Source: Chlamydia sp. BM-2023 (GTDB lineage: Bacteria; Chlamydiota; Chlamydiia; Chlamydiales; Chlamydiaceae). From it: a DNA stretch of 64,000 bases. The translations under genes and the position numbers were made by a program. This document shows positions 45,541-55,255 of the stretch, in pieces (position 1 is the stretch's first letter; each line of letters begins with the position of its first letter). Under the pieces are notes generated by a model, which did not search any database, had not been told where the DNA came from, and was given only the letters and a program-made list of their open reading frames with translations. The DNA is taken from assembly GCF_964023145.1 (NCBI RefSeq), contig NZ_CAXIED010000001.1, positions 992,001 through 1,056,000 of the forward strand, written 5' to 3'.

Positions 45541-47577
45541 ATGGTAGCAATACGGCATGAGCTAGGGTCCTCAGTTAAAGAAGTACTAAAACTCGTATGG
45601 AGTTTGAGGGTTGCTGAGGCCAAAATGCTTCTTCTTTCTCGGCAAAGCGATTCCGGGGGAACTTTCCAGTTGTCTTGTGCAGGACACGAGCTTGCTGGAG
45701 TTGTTGCCGGACAAAGTTTCATTCGGGGAAAAGATTGGTCTTTTCCCTATTATAGAGATCAGGGATTTCCTATAGGGTTAGGCTGTGATTTTTCCGAAAT
45801 CTTTGCCTCTTTCCTTGCGCGCTTAACTCCCAATCACTCTTGTGGTAGGATGATGCCCTACCATTATTCCCATAAAAAATTACGTATTTGCTGCCAGTCT
45901 AGTGTTGTTGGCACCCAGTTCCTTCAAGCTGCAGGACGTGCTTGGGCTGTAAAACATAATAAATCTGATGAAGTGGTTTATGTCTCGGGTGGAGATGGAG
46001 CAACATCTCAAGGAGAATTCCACGAGATGTTAAATTACGTTGCTCTACATAAGCTGCCGTTGGTTACAGTCGTGCAGAATAATTCTTGGGCAATATCAGT
46101 TCCTTTCAAAGATCAATGCTCTACCGATTTAGCTCGTTTAGGGGAAAGTTACCGCGGTCTTTCTGTTTATGAAGTGGATGGCGGGGACTATTTTGCCCTC
46201 GTGGAGACTTTTGCTAAAGCCGTTGAACAAGCTAGGGAAGCCTCAGTCCCTGCTTTGATTCTTGTGAATGTTGTCCGTTTAGAGCCACATAGTAACTCGG
46301 ATAATCATGAGAAGTATCGCAGTCGAGAAGATTTAGATCTTTCCCGTAGTAATGATCCTTTACTGCGTTTAGAAAAACAAATGATGCAAGAATGTGGTAT
46401 TTCCGCTTCTGAAATTCTAGAAATCAAAACTCAGGCGGAAGCTGAGATTGCTCGTGCCTATGAAATTGCCGAGACTGTACCATTGCCAAGTAAGGGTTCT
46501 ACAAGTCACGAGGTATTTTCCCCCCATACGATTTCTTTGATTGATTATGAGGATTCTTTAGAAGCTCAGCGTTTACGTGATACACAACCACAGGTGATGC
46601 GTGATGCAATTACAGAAGCATTGATTGAAGAAATGCATCGTGATTCTGGAGTTGTTGTTTTCGGTGAAGATGTTGCCGGGGATAAGGGAGGCGTCTTTGG
46701 TGTTACTAGAGGCCTTACCAAGCAGTTTGGTGCTGAACGCTGTTTCAATACACCATTAGCAGAAGCTACAATTATCGGAACTGCTATAGGTATGGCCTTC
46801 GATGGTATTCATAAGCCAGTTGCTGAAATTCAATTTGCAGATTACATCTGGCCTGGAATTAATCAGCTATTTTCTGAAGCTTCCAGTATGTACTATCGTT
46901 CCGCAGGAGAGTGGGAAATTCCCCTAGTTGTTCGAGCCCCCTGTGGAGGATATATACAAGGAGGGCCATATCATTCCCAAAGCATAGAAGCTTTTCTTGC
47001 ACATTGCCCAGGTATTAAAGTTGCCTACCCTTCTAATGCTGCAGATGCTAAAGCCTTGCTAAAAGCTGCTATTCGTGATCCTAATCCTGTGGTCTTTTTA
47101 GAACACAAAGCCCTTTATCAAAGAAGAATTTTTAGTGCATGCCCAGTATTTTCTTCTGATTATGTATTGCCATTTGGAAAAGCCGCCGTTGTTCAATCTG
47201 GAGCAGATCTGACAATCGTTTCTTGGGGAATGGCTTTGGTAATGAGTGTCGAAGTAGCTAAAGAACTCGCTACATTAGGCATATCTGTTGAAGTTATAGA
47301 TTTGCGTACGATAGTTCCCTGCGATTTTGCTACTGTATTAGAATCTGTTAAGAAAACAGGAAAACTACTCATTACTCATGAAGCTTCGGAGTTTTGTGGG
47401 TTTGGTAGTGAGCTTGCAGCTACCGTAGCGGAACAGGCCTATACTTATCTTGATGCCCCTATTCGACGTGTTGCTGGGCTACACGCTCCTGTTCCTTATT
47501 CAAAAATACTAGAAAATGAAGTTCTCCCTCAAAAAGAGAGAATACTTCAAGCAGCGAAAAGCCTGGCAGAGTTTTAA
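45541..47577 (+). CDS. 2-oxoacid dehydrogenase E1 component, alpha-beta fusion
   Basis: The E1 step of a 2-oxoacid dehydrogenase complex decarboxylates pyruvate or a branched-chain 2-oxoacid using thiamine diphosphate. One 678-residue chain carries both subunits. The alpha half (about 1-330) contains the ThDP motif GDGATSQGEFHEMLNYVALHKLPLVTVVQNN and MMPYHYS. The beta half (about 350-678) begins MRDAITEALIEEMHRDSGVVVFGEDVAGDKGGVF and continues RCFNTPLAEATIIGTAIGMA and ITHEASEFCGFGSELAA. Fused E1 is typical of the chlamydial CT340 type, annotated as branched-chain/pyruvate dehydrogenase. The alpha half resembles branched-chain E1, so substrate is uncertain. The stop overlaps that of the convergent Inc-like gene by 4 bp. 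Confidence 0.93.
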   Translation: MVAIRHELGSSVKEVLKLVWSLRVAEAKMLLLSRQSDSGGTFQLSCAGHELAGVVAGQSFIRGKDWSFPYYRDQGFPIGLGCDFSEIFASFLARLTPNHSCGRMMPYHYSHKKLRICCQSSVVGTQFLQAAGRAWAVKHNKSDEVVYVSGGDGATSQGEFHEMLNYVALHKLPLVTVVQNNSWAISVPFKDQCSTDLARLGESYRGLSVYEVDGGDYFALVETFAKAVEQAREASVPALILVNVVRLEPHSNSDNHEKYRSREDLDLSRSNDPLLRLEKQMMQECGISASEILEIKTQAEAEIARAYEIAETVPLPSKGSTSHEVFSPHTISLIDYEDSLEAQRLRDTQPQVMRDAITEALIEEMHRDSGVVVFGEDVAGDKGGVFGVTRGLTKQFGAERCFNTPLAEATIIGTAIGMAFDGIHKPVAEIQFADYIWPGINQLFSEASSMYYRSAGEWEIPLVVRAPCGGYIQGGPYHSQSIEAFLAHCPGIKVAYPSNAADAKALLKAAIRDPNPVVFLEHKALYQRRIFSACPVFSSDYVLPFGKAAVVQSGADLTIVSWGMALVMSVEVAKELATLGISVEVIDLRTIVPCDFATVLESVKKTGKLLITHEASEFCGFGSELAATVAEQAYTYLDAPIRRVAGLHAPVPYSKILENEVLPQKERILQAAKSLAEF

Positions 47578-48797
47578 CTCCTGCCATAATACGCTCCGCG
47601 TAAGGTCCCCATTAAAGGAAGCTCTCGTTGATGATTTATGGTTACCCGCGTTAGCGTTCTTTCTCCTTCATTTTCTTCCAAGCGTATAGCCTCTAGTAGT
47701 GCTAGTGCACATACGGAGTGCCACTTTTCGTACTCATCCTGATTTACTCCAAGATCATTCAATCCGATCATTTCAAGTTGTAAATTTGAGATGCCGTTTT
47801 CTCTGCATAGGCGGAAACAATCGCGATACGCTTTAACACAATTTACAAATGCCTCTTTATAGTCAAAATCTGCAAAGGTAATAGCTTTACGTTTCTTGTC
47901 TAAACCTAAGAGAAGCTCAAGAGTTGGAGGATTCATAAATATTAGGTGACTTGCTGGAGGAGGTGGTCCAGAGGGGTTTTCCCAAGGTCCACAAACAACA
48001 GATCCTGGAGCAAACCAGCCATCTCCAGGATGTAAAATGCTATTCCAGCATTCCTTTTCGATTTTCCCAGCTAAAGCCATACCTCTTCCTATAACCAAGG
48101 AGTAGTCCCTAGCAGAATTAGTAAGTAAGAGAACAGCCGAGGATGTTGGCTTTAAAAAGGGATCATTAAGGGGATGCCCCTTTAAGAAGCATAGCTGCAA
48201 GTTTTTAGTCTTACTATGCAAAATGGTATGTTGGGTGCTTGTATTGATTGCTTTTGAAGGGCTTCCTCTTAACAGGTTGTACCTTGATTTTATAAAGGAG
48301 GACATAATTTTTGCATTACAATCTACAAACCTTGGAATTTGTATCTCTTCTTCGATGGGTGCTTCGAGAATCTCTTCGGGTGCTACTTCTACAGGAGGAG
48401 GAGGAGAAACCACAGGAGGAGGTGGTGGTGTAAATGTAGGCAGAGGAATTTCCTCCTCCTCTTCCTCTTCTACAATGGGTTCGGGTAAATCAGGCTTTAG
48501 CATTCTCTCGGGTTTTGCAGGGGGAACAGGCGTTGCAGGCGGCTTTTTGATATGGAGAATAAGCAAAGCTATACCCACAACCAGTAAGACACTACCAAGA
48601 ATTATTAAGGGGAGTGAAATCATCGAAGATACTCCCAAACATAGGGATGTAATCCCTGCAGCGCTAAGAAGAACTCCCAGAGCAATAACAGTCTGTAAAA
48701 TATGTTTCAGAGGGGCGTTTATACTTCCACGTTGTACTCGCGAATCGGGTTGAGTGATTTGACTGTCGGATTGATTATTAACTGGAGGTAAAGACAC
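47574..48797 (-). CDS. Inc-like membrane protein with a macro-domain-like C-terminal domain
   Basis: This 407-residue protein lacks a signal peptide. The bilobed hydrophobic segment (about 31-58 and 61-83) is Inc-like. A Pro/Glu-rich linker follows (about 87-155, with EEEEEEE and PPPPP runs). The C-terminal half (about 200-375) shows macro-domain features: AVLLLTNSARDYSLVIGRGMALAGKI (compare the ADP-ribose-binding NAAN...GGGVA stretch), GSVVCGPWE...HLIFMNPP, and YKEAFVNCVKAYRDCFRLC..LEMIGLNDLGV (compare AYrnaL..A.e...FPaIgtG). If right, it could bind or hydrolyse ADP-ribose modifications in the host cytosol. The fold is my reading and the ligand residues are partly different. It lies upstream of the E1 fusion on the opposite strand. 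Confidence 0.6.
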   Translation of the reverse strand: MSLPPVNNQSDSQITQPDSRVQRGSINAPLKHILQTVIALGVLLSAAGITSLCLGVSSMISLPLIILGSVLLVVGIALLILHIKKPPATPVPPAKPERMLKPDLPEPIVEEEEEEEIPLPTFTPPPPPVVSPPPPVEVAPEEILEAPIEEEIQIPRFVDCNAKIMSSFIKSRYNLLRGSPSKAINTSTQHTILHSKTKNLQLCFLKGHPLNDPFLKPTSSAVLLLTNSARDYSLVIGRGMALAGKIEKECWNSILHPGDGWFAPGSVVCGPWENPSGPPPPASHLIFMNPPTLELLLGLDKKRKAITFADFDYKEAFVNCVKAYRDCFRLCRENGISNLQLEMIGLNDLGVNQDEYEKWHSVCALALLEAIRLEENEGERTLTRVTINHQRELPLMGTLRGAYYGRS

Positions 48798-48880
48798 AAG
48801 ATCACCCTAATCTATATAAGCAACATAAGTTTTTAACCCATTCTAAGAGATGCACATAGGATTCACAACAAAAAATATTT

Positions 48881-50338
48881 TTATAATTCAATAATGGAAG
48901 AGGGATGATTTTCTGAGGTTTTTACTTTTCCTAGGAAGACGCCAAGAAGAAAGATTAAGGAGAGCACTAGGGAAAGCTTCCAAGCAGGTAGGGGTGCTGG
49001 TGTTAGTGTGGTTAAAAAATTTGGGTTATTAAGCATAGGAAGTTCAAGTAACCAAGAAATAAAAAATTCTGTGCATGGGGCTAGGAAGGGAAGAATAAGA
49101 GAAAGAAGAATAAGAAAGAAAATGGGGAGAATAAGCATGGGGAAAAAGAGGTTATAGATAAAACCCTCTAAAGGTAGAGAGCCAAAGAAGTTGATCATAG
49201 GGAAAAAGAGGAAGATTTGAGCGGAGATAGTCAGAGATAGGGCTCCAAAAATATAGCGGAGAATAGGCAATAGACGCTTAGGGCATACGTAGAGCCATGG
49301 GGAGTAGAAAAAATGAAATAGGTGAGGGAAAAAAAGTAAGATACCTAGTGTGGCTAGGAAACTTAGTGAAAATGCTGGAGATAACGGAGGAAAAATAAGA
49401 GAACAAAGAATGGCTCCGGCGCCCAAACGGTTAAGGCTAGAGCATAGCCCTGAAGAGAATGGTGATAGGCAGATGAGTAATAAGGAGAGCCATGCTCTCC
49501 ATACGGAAGGTGACCAAGGAAATACCAGTGTTAATATTGAAAGTATTATTAAGGAAAGAAAATATTTTATTTTGGCTGGGAAGATGCCTAGGAGGCAAAA
49601 TAGAACAGAAGCGAATAGTGAAAAATGCCATCCAGAAACTGCAAATAGATGAGATAATCCTTTGTTTTTAAAAATTTCTCTTAAGTGTTTTGGCAGGGGA
49701 GTGCCAAGAAGCAAACTGGAAGCGAAATTTCCGGAATTGCTAGAGCGAAAAAGATTTAGAATGCGTTGATGACAAGATTCTCGTATTTTATGTTGTATAA
49801 GTGCTATTTTTGTTGAGCGGATTTCTTGATAGCAACCATTAGACTTAAAAATAAATTGGGATGTATGATTTAGCATCGTTCCTTGGATAGAGTATTTTTT
49901 ATTCAATTCCAAAGGGGCGTCTATGAAAATAGTACAGGGGATGTGGTAATGAGTTTTTCCACAAGGATATTTCAAACGAATAACTTCTCCAAAGTATTTA
50001 TTTTCTCTTCCAAATTTAATTATAAAATTTCCTGAAGCCGGTCCCTCATGAATAGAAGAAGGATTGGTCAGGGTGATCAGCGGGATAAGCCAGCAAGCTC
50101 CCATGAGGAGCTGTTTCCTGAGGTTGTTTTTAGGAGTAAATACATAGAGCACTGAAAGTAGCACTATCCCTGAATAGGGATTAGGGCGTGATATAATTCC
50201 TGTTAGCCAGTAAAGAGAGCAAATCAACAGAGGATGTTGTTTTTGGAAGTACTGGCAAGAATGAGTTAGCCGTATCCATGATGAATGTAAGGTATGCATA
50301 AGGACAGAGGATGAGAAAATTTCAAAACGCATTAACAT
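48881..50338 (-). CDS. comEC: ComEC/Rec2-family competence membrane protein
   Basis: ComEC transports single-stranded DNA across the inner membrane during natural transformation. The 485-residue protein has a hydrophobic N-terminus, an OB-like region (about 110-180) and a long multi-span competence domain with the diagnostic LSHLFAVSGWHFSLFASVLF (HlxAiSGxH). Many transmembrane helices follow (about 220-470). The C-terminal metallo-beta-lactamase nuclease domain of many ComEC proteins is absent, so it is a short form. The start is uncertain: this ATG overlaps the plus-strand gene by 28 bp, and the ATG at 50299 would remove the overlap. Natural lateral DNA exchange is known in chlamydiae. Confidence 0.88.
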   Translation of the reverse strand: MLMRFEIFSSSVLMHTLHSSWIRLTHSCQYFQKQHPLLICSLYWLTGIISRPNPYSGIVLLSVLYVFTPKNNLRKQLLMGACWLIPLITLTNPSSIHEGPASGNFIIKFGRENKYFGEVIRLKYPCGKTHYHIPCTIFIDAPLELNKKYSIQGTMLNHTSQFIFKSNGCYQEIRSTKIALIQHKIRESCHQRILNLFRSSNSGNFASSLLLGTPLPKHLREIFKNKGLSHLFAVSGWHFSLFASVLFCLLGIFPAKIKYFLSLIILSILTLVFPWSPSVWRAWLSLLLICLSPFSSGLCSSLNRLGAGAILCSLIFPPLSPAFSLSFLATLGILLFFPHLFHFFYSPWLYVCPKRLLPILRYIFGALSLTISAQIFLFFPMINFFGSLPLEGFIYNLFFPMLILPIFFLILLSLILPFLAPCTEFFISWLLELPMLNNPNFLTTLTPAPLPAWKLSLVLSLIFLLGVFLGKVKTSENHPSSIIEL

Positions 50339-51102
50339 CTATTCATTCTTTCCCTACGCTCGAAGTGTATTCTGTGGAACAATTACGTAAGGAGATGTCT
50401 TGGGAAGAAATTTCCAGTCAAGCTCCACGCTTGCCTCGAGGCTGGTATGAACTAATGGGATTAACAAAAGAAGATCGGTTAGATTTTTGCCAAGAATATT
50501 GGCTTACTGTTTTAGGCGTCGATAATAGTCAATTTCCTGGTATTTGTCGCTTTTTTTCTCTTTTGGATAGTTTAGATGTTTATATTTACCGTAGTGCTAA
50601 CGAGCCTTATGAGGCGAAAATGCTCTATACGTTTGGTGATGGGCGTTGTGGTTTTCAAGGGGGCCCCCCTCTATTAGAAACCGAGGGCCTCTGCTTCCCT
50701 TCTTTAGGAGATGATGATTATTCTAGGTTTTTTACTATCCATAATGGATTCGGGAAATGCGAAGACGAGGGGGTTTTCCCCTATCGTTCTTTAGCTAAGG
50801 TCCAGCATAAGCTGCGCGAGCTGCTAATACGATTAGAAAAGATATCTCCTGAAGAAGATTGCACTTCTGTAGGCATTTTCCCTTTTTATGGTTATGAAGA
50901 GCCTTTAACTTATCAATGTTTCTTTTTTGATTGTGAGGTACGTAGAGATTACCCCTCGCCGAATGTATTGTTGAGTGAGGGAAGCTTAATTCATAGGAAT
51001 TTAGAGAGCATAGAGCTTTTACATTTAACAACAAGCCATTATCCTTCTTTCCTTTCTTGGTTGGAAAATTACTTGCATAGTGAAGAGGTATATGGTGGAT
51101 GA
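50311..51102 (+). CDS. Chlamydial hypothetical protein (CT338-like)
   Basis: This 263-residue soluble protein has no signal peptide or membrane segment. Its AAGGAC...AGAGG site and ATG are well spaced. The sequence is rich in aromatic and acidic residues (QEYWLTVLGVDNSQFPGICRFFSLLDSLDVYIYRS; SLGDDDYSRFFTIHNGFGKCEDEGVFPYRSLAKVQ), and the stretch GRCGFQGGPPLLETEGLCFPSLGDDDYSRF might be a SMI1/KNR4-like fold, which commonly carries such patterns, but this is a guess. It overlaps the region of ptsH by 11 bp (ptsH start at 51092), so the two are probably co-translated in one operon with ptsI. Confidence 0.75.
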   Translation: MRKFQNALTSIHSFPTLEVYSVEQLRKEMSWEEISSQAPRLPRGWYELMGLTKEDRLDFCQEYWLTVLGVDNSQFPGICRFFSLLDSLDVYIYRSANEPYEAKMLYTFGDGRCGFQGGPPLLETEGLCFPSLGDDDYSRFFTIHNGFGKCEDEGVFPYRSLAKVQHKLRELLIRLEKISPEEDCTSVGIFPFYGYEEPLTYQCFFFDCEVRRDYPSPNVLLSEGSLIHRNLESIELLHLTTSHYPSFLSWLENYLHSEEVYGG

Positions 51103-51436
51103 GTCAAGAGAATGTGTGTTAGATATAGAGAATACGGAACAGCCTGTGGATTCTCAAAGAGATGAAGAAGAATTGACATGCATTTGCATTGTAAAAAATA
51201 CTTCTGGGATACATGTACGTCCCGCAGGGGCGATTGTTAAGCTGTTTGATGGAGAAGAATGCGAGGTAAGCTTTACCTACGCAGGGAAAACAGTAAACGC
51301 AAAAAGTATAATGAGTATCCTAATATTAGGAGCTCCACAAAATGGGGAGATTTTTGTGCGTATTAAGGGAAAGGATGCAAGTCGTGTACTAAAAAAAGTA
51401 CAAAACGCTTTTGACTCTGGTTTTGGAGAGCTATAG
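51092..51436 (+). CDS. ptsH: Phosphocarrier protein HPr
   Basis: HPr carries phosphate from enzyme I. The phosphorylated His lies in NTSGIHVRPAGAIVKLF (His41 counting from this ATG), and the second regulatory region SIMSILILGAPQNGEIFVRIKG contains the conserved Ser (Ser72) that HPr kinase targets in many bacteria. The protein has an extra N-terminal extension of about 25 residues over typical HPr. A GTG at 51080 is an alternative start (118 residues). Chlamydiae lack sugar-specific PTS permeases, so HPr and enzyme I are usually seen as regulators. The stop directly abuts the ptsI start. Confidence 0.88.
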   Translation: MVDESRECVLDIENTEQPVDSQRDEEELTCICIVKNTSGIHVRPAGAIVKLFDGEECEVSFTYAGKTVNAKSIMSILILGAPQNGEIFVRIKGKDASRVLKKVQNAFDSGFGEL

Positions 51437-53137
51437 ATGAATATGCCTATGCATTCTGTAGAACAAAATGAAGAATGGCGAATTCCTGGAATGGCCTTAG
51501 TTTCTGGAGTGGCTATAGGGAAAGCTTTTTTCTTGGGGACTTCTCCTTTGCAAATACATGAGCTTACCTTACCCCAAGAAGAGGTAGAACATGAAATACA
51601 CCGTTATTATAAAGCGTTAAATCGTTCGAAATTGGACATTGCTGCTTTAGAAAAAGAAGCAAATGGGAAACAAGGGCAGCAGGAAATCTCTTCAATTTTG
51701 CAGGCCCATCTAGAGATTATTAAAGATCCGATTTTGACAGAAGAAGTTGTCAATACTATCAGAAAAGATCGTAAGAACGCTGAGTATGTTTTTTCTTCTG
51801 TAATGGGGAAAATAGAAGAGTCGTTGACAGCAGCACAAGGAGTGGCAGTCGCTGTAGATCGCGTTCAAGATATCCATGATATTTCTAACCGTGTGATTGG
51901 CCATTTATGCTGTCAACATAAGCGTCCGTTAGGAGAATCAGATCAAAATATCATTATCTTTTCTAAAGAGCTTACCCCCTCAGAAGTTGCCAGTGCAAAT
52001 CCTGCGTACATTCGCGGTTTTGTTTCTTTAACAGGGGCGCCTACATCACACACCGCTATTGTCTCGCGGGCTAAAAATATCCCCTATTTAGCAAATCTTT
52101 CTCAGGAAAATTGGGAGAAGATTCAAGAGTATACCGGAAAGCTCGTTCTCATAGATGGTATTCGTGGTGAAATCATTTTTAATCCTAAATCACGAACTCT
52201 TGAAAACTGTTATCAACAGAAAAGTACCGCTCTTAGCGTAAAATCTTACCCTAAGGAATCTCAACATGCGATAGTTTCTTCCCATGCGGCGAGCCTTGAA
52301 GAATTACGTATGCTTTCAGAATACTTTCCTCAAACATCTATAGGGCTATTTCGTTCTGAATTTCTTGCTATTGCTGAAGATCGGCTACCTACATATGAAG
52401 AGCAAACCCTTATATATAAATCTTTAGCTTTATTCCCTGAGCGTATTTCCGTATTGCGGCTGTTTGATTTTGGTGAGGATAAGCCTTGCCCAAGAATGGA
52501 CAATACAAAAGAACGCTCCGTACGCTACCTACTGAAACATCCTCAAATTTTAGAAAGTCAGCTTCTCTCTATTTTAGCAGCATCAGCTTCAGGACCTTTA
52601 AAGGTATTAATTCCAGGAACTGCAGATGTTATAGAAATTATAGAAGTAAAACGTCGTCTAGAAAATTTACGACGTTCTTTTACTCAAGAATACGTTATGG
52701 AAAACATTTCTTGGGGAAGTATGATAGAACTGCCATCGGCAGTGCTAATGATAGATGAAATTATTCAAGAATGCGATTTCATTTCTATAGGGACCAATGA
52801 TCTTATGCAATACACCCTGGGGAATAACCGCGAGGTAACTCTCCCTCATTACCTAGATGTTCCTTTACATCCCTCTGTAATGCGTATGATTCGTCATGTC
52901 ATCTGCAGCGCAAAACAGCATGATATCCCCACGTCTATTTGCGGAGAAGCTGCAGCAAACCCTTCTCTAACTCCGTTCTTTTTAGGGTTGGGAGTTCAAG
53001 AATTGTCTGTTGCTATGCCAGCAATTGTAGAACTGCGCGAGAGGGTAGCTTCATTAAATTTAAGTGATTGTGTAGAACATACTGAAAGGTTGTTAAGAGC
53101 GAGGACCTGTGAAGAAATTCAGGCCCTGTTAACTTAA
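51437..53137 (+). CDS. ptsI: PTS enzyme I (phosphoenolpyruvate-protein phosphotransferase)
   Basis: Enzyme I transfers phosphate from phosphoenolpyruvate to HPr. The 566-residue product contains the phospho-histidine motif [20 protein letters not shown] (His205), [20 protein letters not shown], the PEP-binding TIM-barrel domain (about 270-560) with [18 protein letters not shown], and a C-terminal cysteine motif [26 protein letters not shown]. It starts immediately after the ptsH stop. Its last bases overlap by 4 bp the convergent ybaB stop. Confidence 0.95.
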   Translation: MNMPMHSVEQNEEWRIPGMALVSGVAIGKAFFLGTSPLQIHELTLPQEEVEHEIHRYYKALNRSKLDIAALEKEANGKQGQQEISSILQAHLEIIKDPILTEEVVNTIRKDRKNAEYVFSSVMGKIEESLTAAQGVAVAVDRVQDIHDISNRVIGHLCCQHKRPLGESDQNIIIFSKELTPSEVASANPAYIRGFVSLTGAPTSHTAIVSRAKNIPYLANLSQENWEKIQEYTGKLVLIDGIRGEIIFNPKSRTLENCYQQKSTALSVKSYPKESQHAIVSSHAASLEELRMLSEYFPQTSIGLFRSEFLAIAEDRLPTYEEQTLIYKSLALFPERISVLRLFDFGEDKPCPRMDNTKERSVRYLLKHPQILESQLLSILAASASGPLKVLIPGTADVIEIIEVKRRLENLRRSFTQEYVMENISWGSMIELPSAVLMIDEIIQECDFISIGTNDLMQYTLGNNREVTLPHYLDVPLHPSVMRMIRHVICSAKQHDIPTSICGEAAANPSLTPFFLGLGVQELSVAMPAIVELRERVASLNLSDCVEHTERLLRARTCEEIQALLT

Positions 53138-53424
53138 AAAGGCATTCCTGCTCGCATAACAGACATTTCCTTGTCCATCGTTGCTTTTGCCTCTTTAAAT
53201 GCGGAACGGAAAAGATCTTCTACAACTTCTGGTTCTGTAGGATCTAGGCAGGTAGGCTGTACTTTTACAGAAATGATGTCGCATTTGCCATTGATTACTA
53301 CAGAAACAAGTCCGTTTCCAGCCTGTCCTTCATAGCGTTTTTCTTCTAGAGAAGCTTCCATTTCTAAGAACTGCTGTTCCATCATTTTTGCTTCTTTTTT
53401 CTTTTTGGCATATCCACTGCCCAT
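53134..53424 (-). CDS. YbaB/EbfC-family nucleoid-associated protein
   Basis: This 96-residue protein matches the YbaB family: a coiled-coil N-terminal part ([50 protein letters not shown]) and a C-terminal [20 protein letters not shown] segment. YbaB dimers bind DNA like tweezers and are usually encoded next to dnaX and recR. Here dnaX lies 4 bp upstream on the same strand, as in many bacteria; recR is not in the window. The name follows family resemblance and context. Confidence 0.92.
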   Translation of the reverse strand: MGSGYAKKKKEAKMMEQQFLEMEASLEEKRYEGQAGNGLVSVVINGKCDIISVKVQPTCLDPTEPEVVEDLFRSAFKEAKATMDKEMSVMRAGMPF

Positions 53425-53428
53425 GTGT

Positions 53429-54769
53429 TTACTCCTTAGTTAAAATTCCTGAAAATTCAACAACAGCAAATTGTAATAATGTGTCTATATTAGCTGATCC
53501 TTCCGAAGAAGGGGAAGCTTCTTTTTGTAGAGGGTTAGGAACAGAAGGTTTGGGCCTGGAAGCGAGGAAGCTCTGTTCTTCATAGTGGCGCTCAGGTTCT
53601 AACATTGGCTTGGTCTGGATTTGCTGAAGGGGACTTGCAGGCAGATTCGAGGTTTCAAAAGTAGAGGTTTTAAGTTGAGAAAACAAAGTTTCTAAAGAAG
53701 GACGTTGGCATATGCGAATTATATGCACAACGACAGTCTCTAAAAATGTTTTTTCAAAAATTGTCTGTTGCAGGTGTTTCGCTGCTTCCCCAAGAAAATC
53801 AATGATCTCTAATAGGCATTCATGGGAATAGTATTGTGATATAGCCCTTAGGGAAGAGCCTTTTTGATCTTTGCTAAAAAGAAGGTCACGATAAAAAAGA
53901 GTAAGATCATGAAGGAAAGTAATCGGTGCTACCCCAGAATTTATAGCTGTTGTTACTGGGAATAAAGCCTCAGTATAGTTTTTAGCACGAATAGAGGCTT
54001 CTAAAGAGCATAAGGTATCCTCAGATACCAATCCTAAAGCATCGGCTACCGATGCTGGCGAGAGCGTTTCAGGGAATAATCCTGTTACATAATCATAAAG
54101 GGATTCTGCATCGCGTAAGCTTCCTTGGGCAGCTCGAGCAATAGGAAGTAAAGCTTCTCTAGAAACTTCTATAGAGCTAGAAAGAGATATCGAAACTAGC
54201 TTATCAACAATCATTTCCTCAGGAATTCTTTTTAAGTGCATTTTTTGACAACGACTTAAAATTGTACTGGGTATCTTATGATTTTCCGTGGTTGCTAGGA
54301 AAAATTTTACATGGCTGGGAGGCTCTTCTAAGGTTTTTAATAAAGAGTTGAAGGCCTCTTTTGTGAGCATATGCACTTCATCAATGATGTAAATTTTATA
54401 TTGAGATTTTGCCGGAGTAAATAAGACAGTTTCATTGATTTGGCGGATATCTTCGATTCCTCTATGTGAGGCTCCATCAATTTCTATAACGTCTAAAGAG
54501 GCCCCTGAAGAGATCTCTTTGCATATGCAACATTGGTTGCAGGGTTCTTGGTTTTCCCCCAGCTCTTTGCAATTTAATGCTTTGGCAAAAATTCTTGCTA
54601 ACGTAGTTTTTCCAGTTCCTCGAATTCCTGAAAATAAATAGGCGTGAGCAACACGATGAAATTGTAGAGCATTTTTTAAAACAGTAACTACAGAATCTTG
54701 CCCAAGAATTTCCGTGAAGGTTTGGGGGCGATACTTTCTCGAAGAAACTTGGTATGTTTGAGATGTCAT
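53429..54769 (-). CDS. dnaX: DNA polymerase III subunit gamma/tau, short form
   Basis: DnaX is the clamp-loader ATPase. The 446-residue product has [28 protein letters not shown] at its start, Walker [21 protein letters not shown], a zinc-ribbon ([17 protein letters not shown]), Walker [12 protein letters not shown], the SRC arginine-finger motif ([10 protein letters not shown]) and a lid domain. It ends soon after the collar domain, without the long tau tail that binds polymerase and helicase, so it is gamma-like. Chlamydiae are recalled to carry a second dnaX paralogue elsewhere. It lies upstream of ybaB. Confidence 0.94.
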   Translation of the reverse strand: MTSQTYQVSSRKYRPQTFTEILGQDSVVTVLKNALQFHRVAHAYLFSGIRGTGKTTLARIFAKALNCKELGENQEPCNQCCICKEISSGASLDVIEIDGASHRGIEDIRQINETVLFTPAKSQYKIYIIDEVHMLTKEAFNSLLKTLEEPPSHVKFFLATTENHKIPSTILSRCQKMHLKRIPEEMIVDKLVSISLSSSIEVSREALLPIARAAQGSLRDAESLYDYVTGLFPETLSPASVADALGLVSEDTLCSLEASIRAKNYTEALFPVTTAINSGVAPITFLHDLTLFYRDLLFSKDQKGSSLRAISQYYSHECLLEIIDFLGEAAKHLQQTIFEKTFLETVVVHIIRICQRPSLETLFSQLKTSTFETSNLPASPLQQIQTKPMLEPERHYEEQSFLASRPKPSVPNPLQKEASPSSEGSANIDTLLQFAVVEFSGILTKE

Positions 54770-55255
54770 AGACTATGCCTCTAAAAATTACTTTCAGGGT
54801 ATTTTTTTTATTTAATTCAGGTGACTATTTTTCCCAGGACTTCTAGACTGGGCATCCCGAAAATGCACTCGTTAAAAAAATCGATTGAGAAGGTATTTGC
54901 TAAGTTTACTATAGTATAAAGTCTTGGAAATTGTCCCACTTTAATCAACATATTCGTGCATTAAACGGGAGGGGCAGCCTTAGGTAACGAGGAGAACCTG
55001 TGCTAAATAGTCATTTTCCTTTGTTATATATCAAGCTATGGTCAATAGTATGAAATTCTTAATATAAAATAGAGAAAAGTTCATGAATTCTGCGTGTAAT
55101 TTAAGTAACATCATCCGCTGAAACTTTTTTAAGTTTTCGTGTTTTCAAGTGACAGAGTTTATTTATGAAAAGGATGAGACCCTAATGTGGAATAAAGCAT
55201 GGAGTTTTGTTCTTTGGTGTGATAGCTAAAAAACAATAGACATATCTTTGAACAT
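54770..55255. other. Intergenic region between dnaX and the 7TM-HD gene
   Basis: 486 bp between divergent genes. I see no protein gene. A possible hairpin AGGT..ACCT lies at 54972-54999, and a stretch resembling but not fulfilling the SRP RNA signature is discussed among the rejected items. Confidence 0.4.

Noticed and set aside
48223-48753. Antisense open frame (176 codons) opposite the macro-domain-like Inc gene
   Set aside because: It mirrors the Pro/Glu-rich repeat of the real gene (Gly/Ser-rich translation), starts inside it and has no family features.
54961-55004. A possible SRP (4.5S) RNA upstream of dnaX: GGGAGGGGCAGCC looks like part of the GGAAG..AGCAGCC loop, and the gene is next to dnaX in many bacteria
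   Set aside because: The invariant GGTCAGG strand and GNRA tetraloop cannot be found at the right distance, and the facing strand does not form the long SRP helix.
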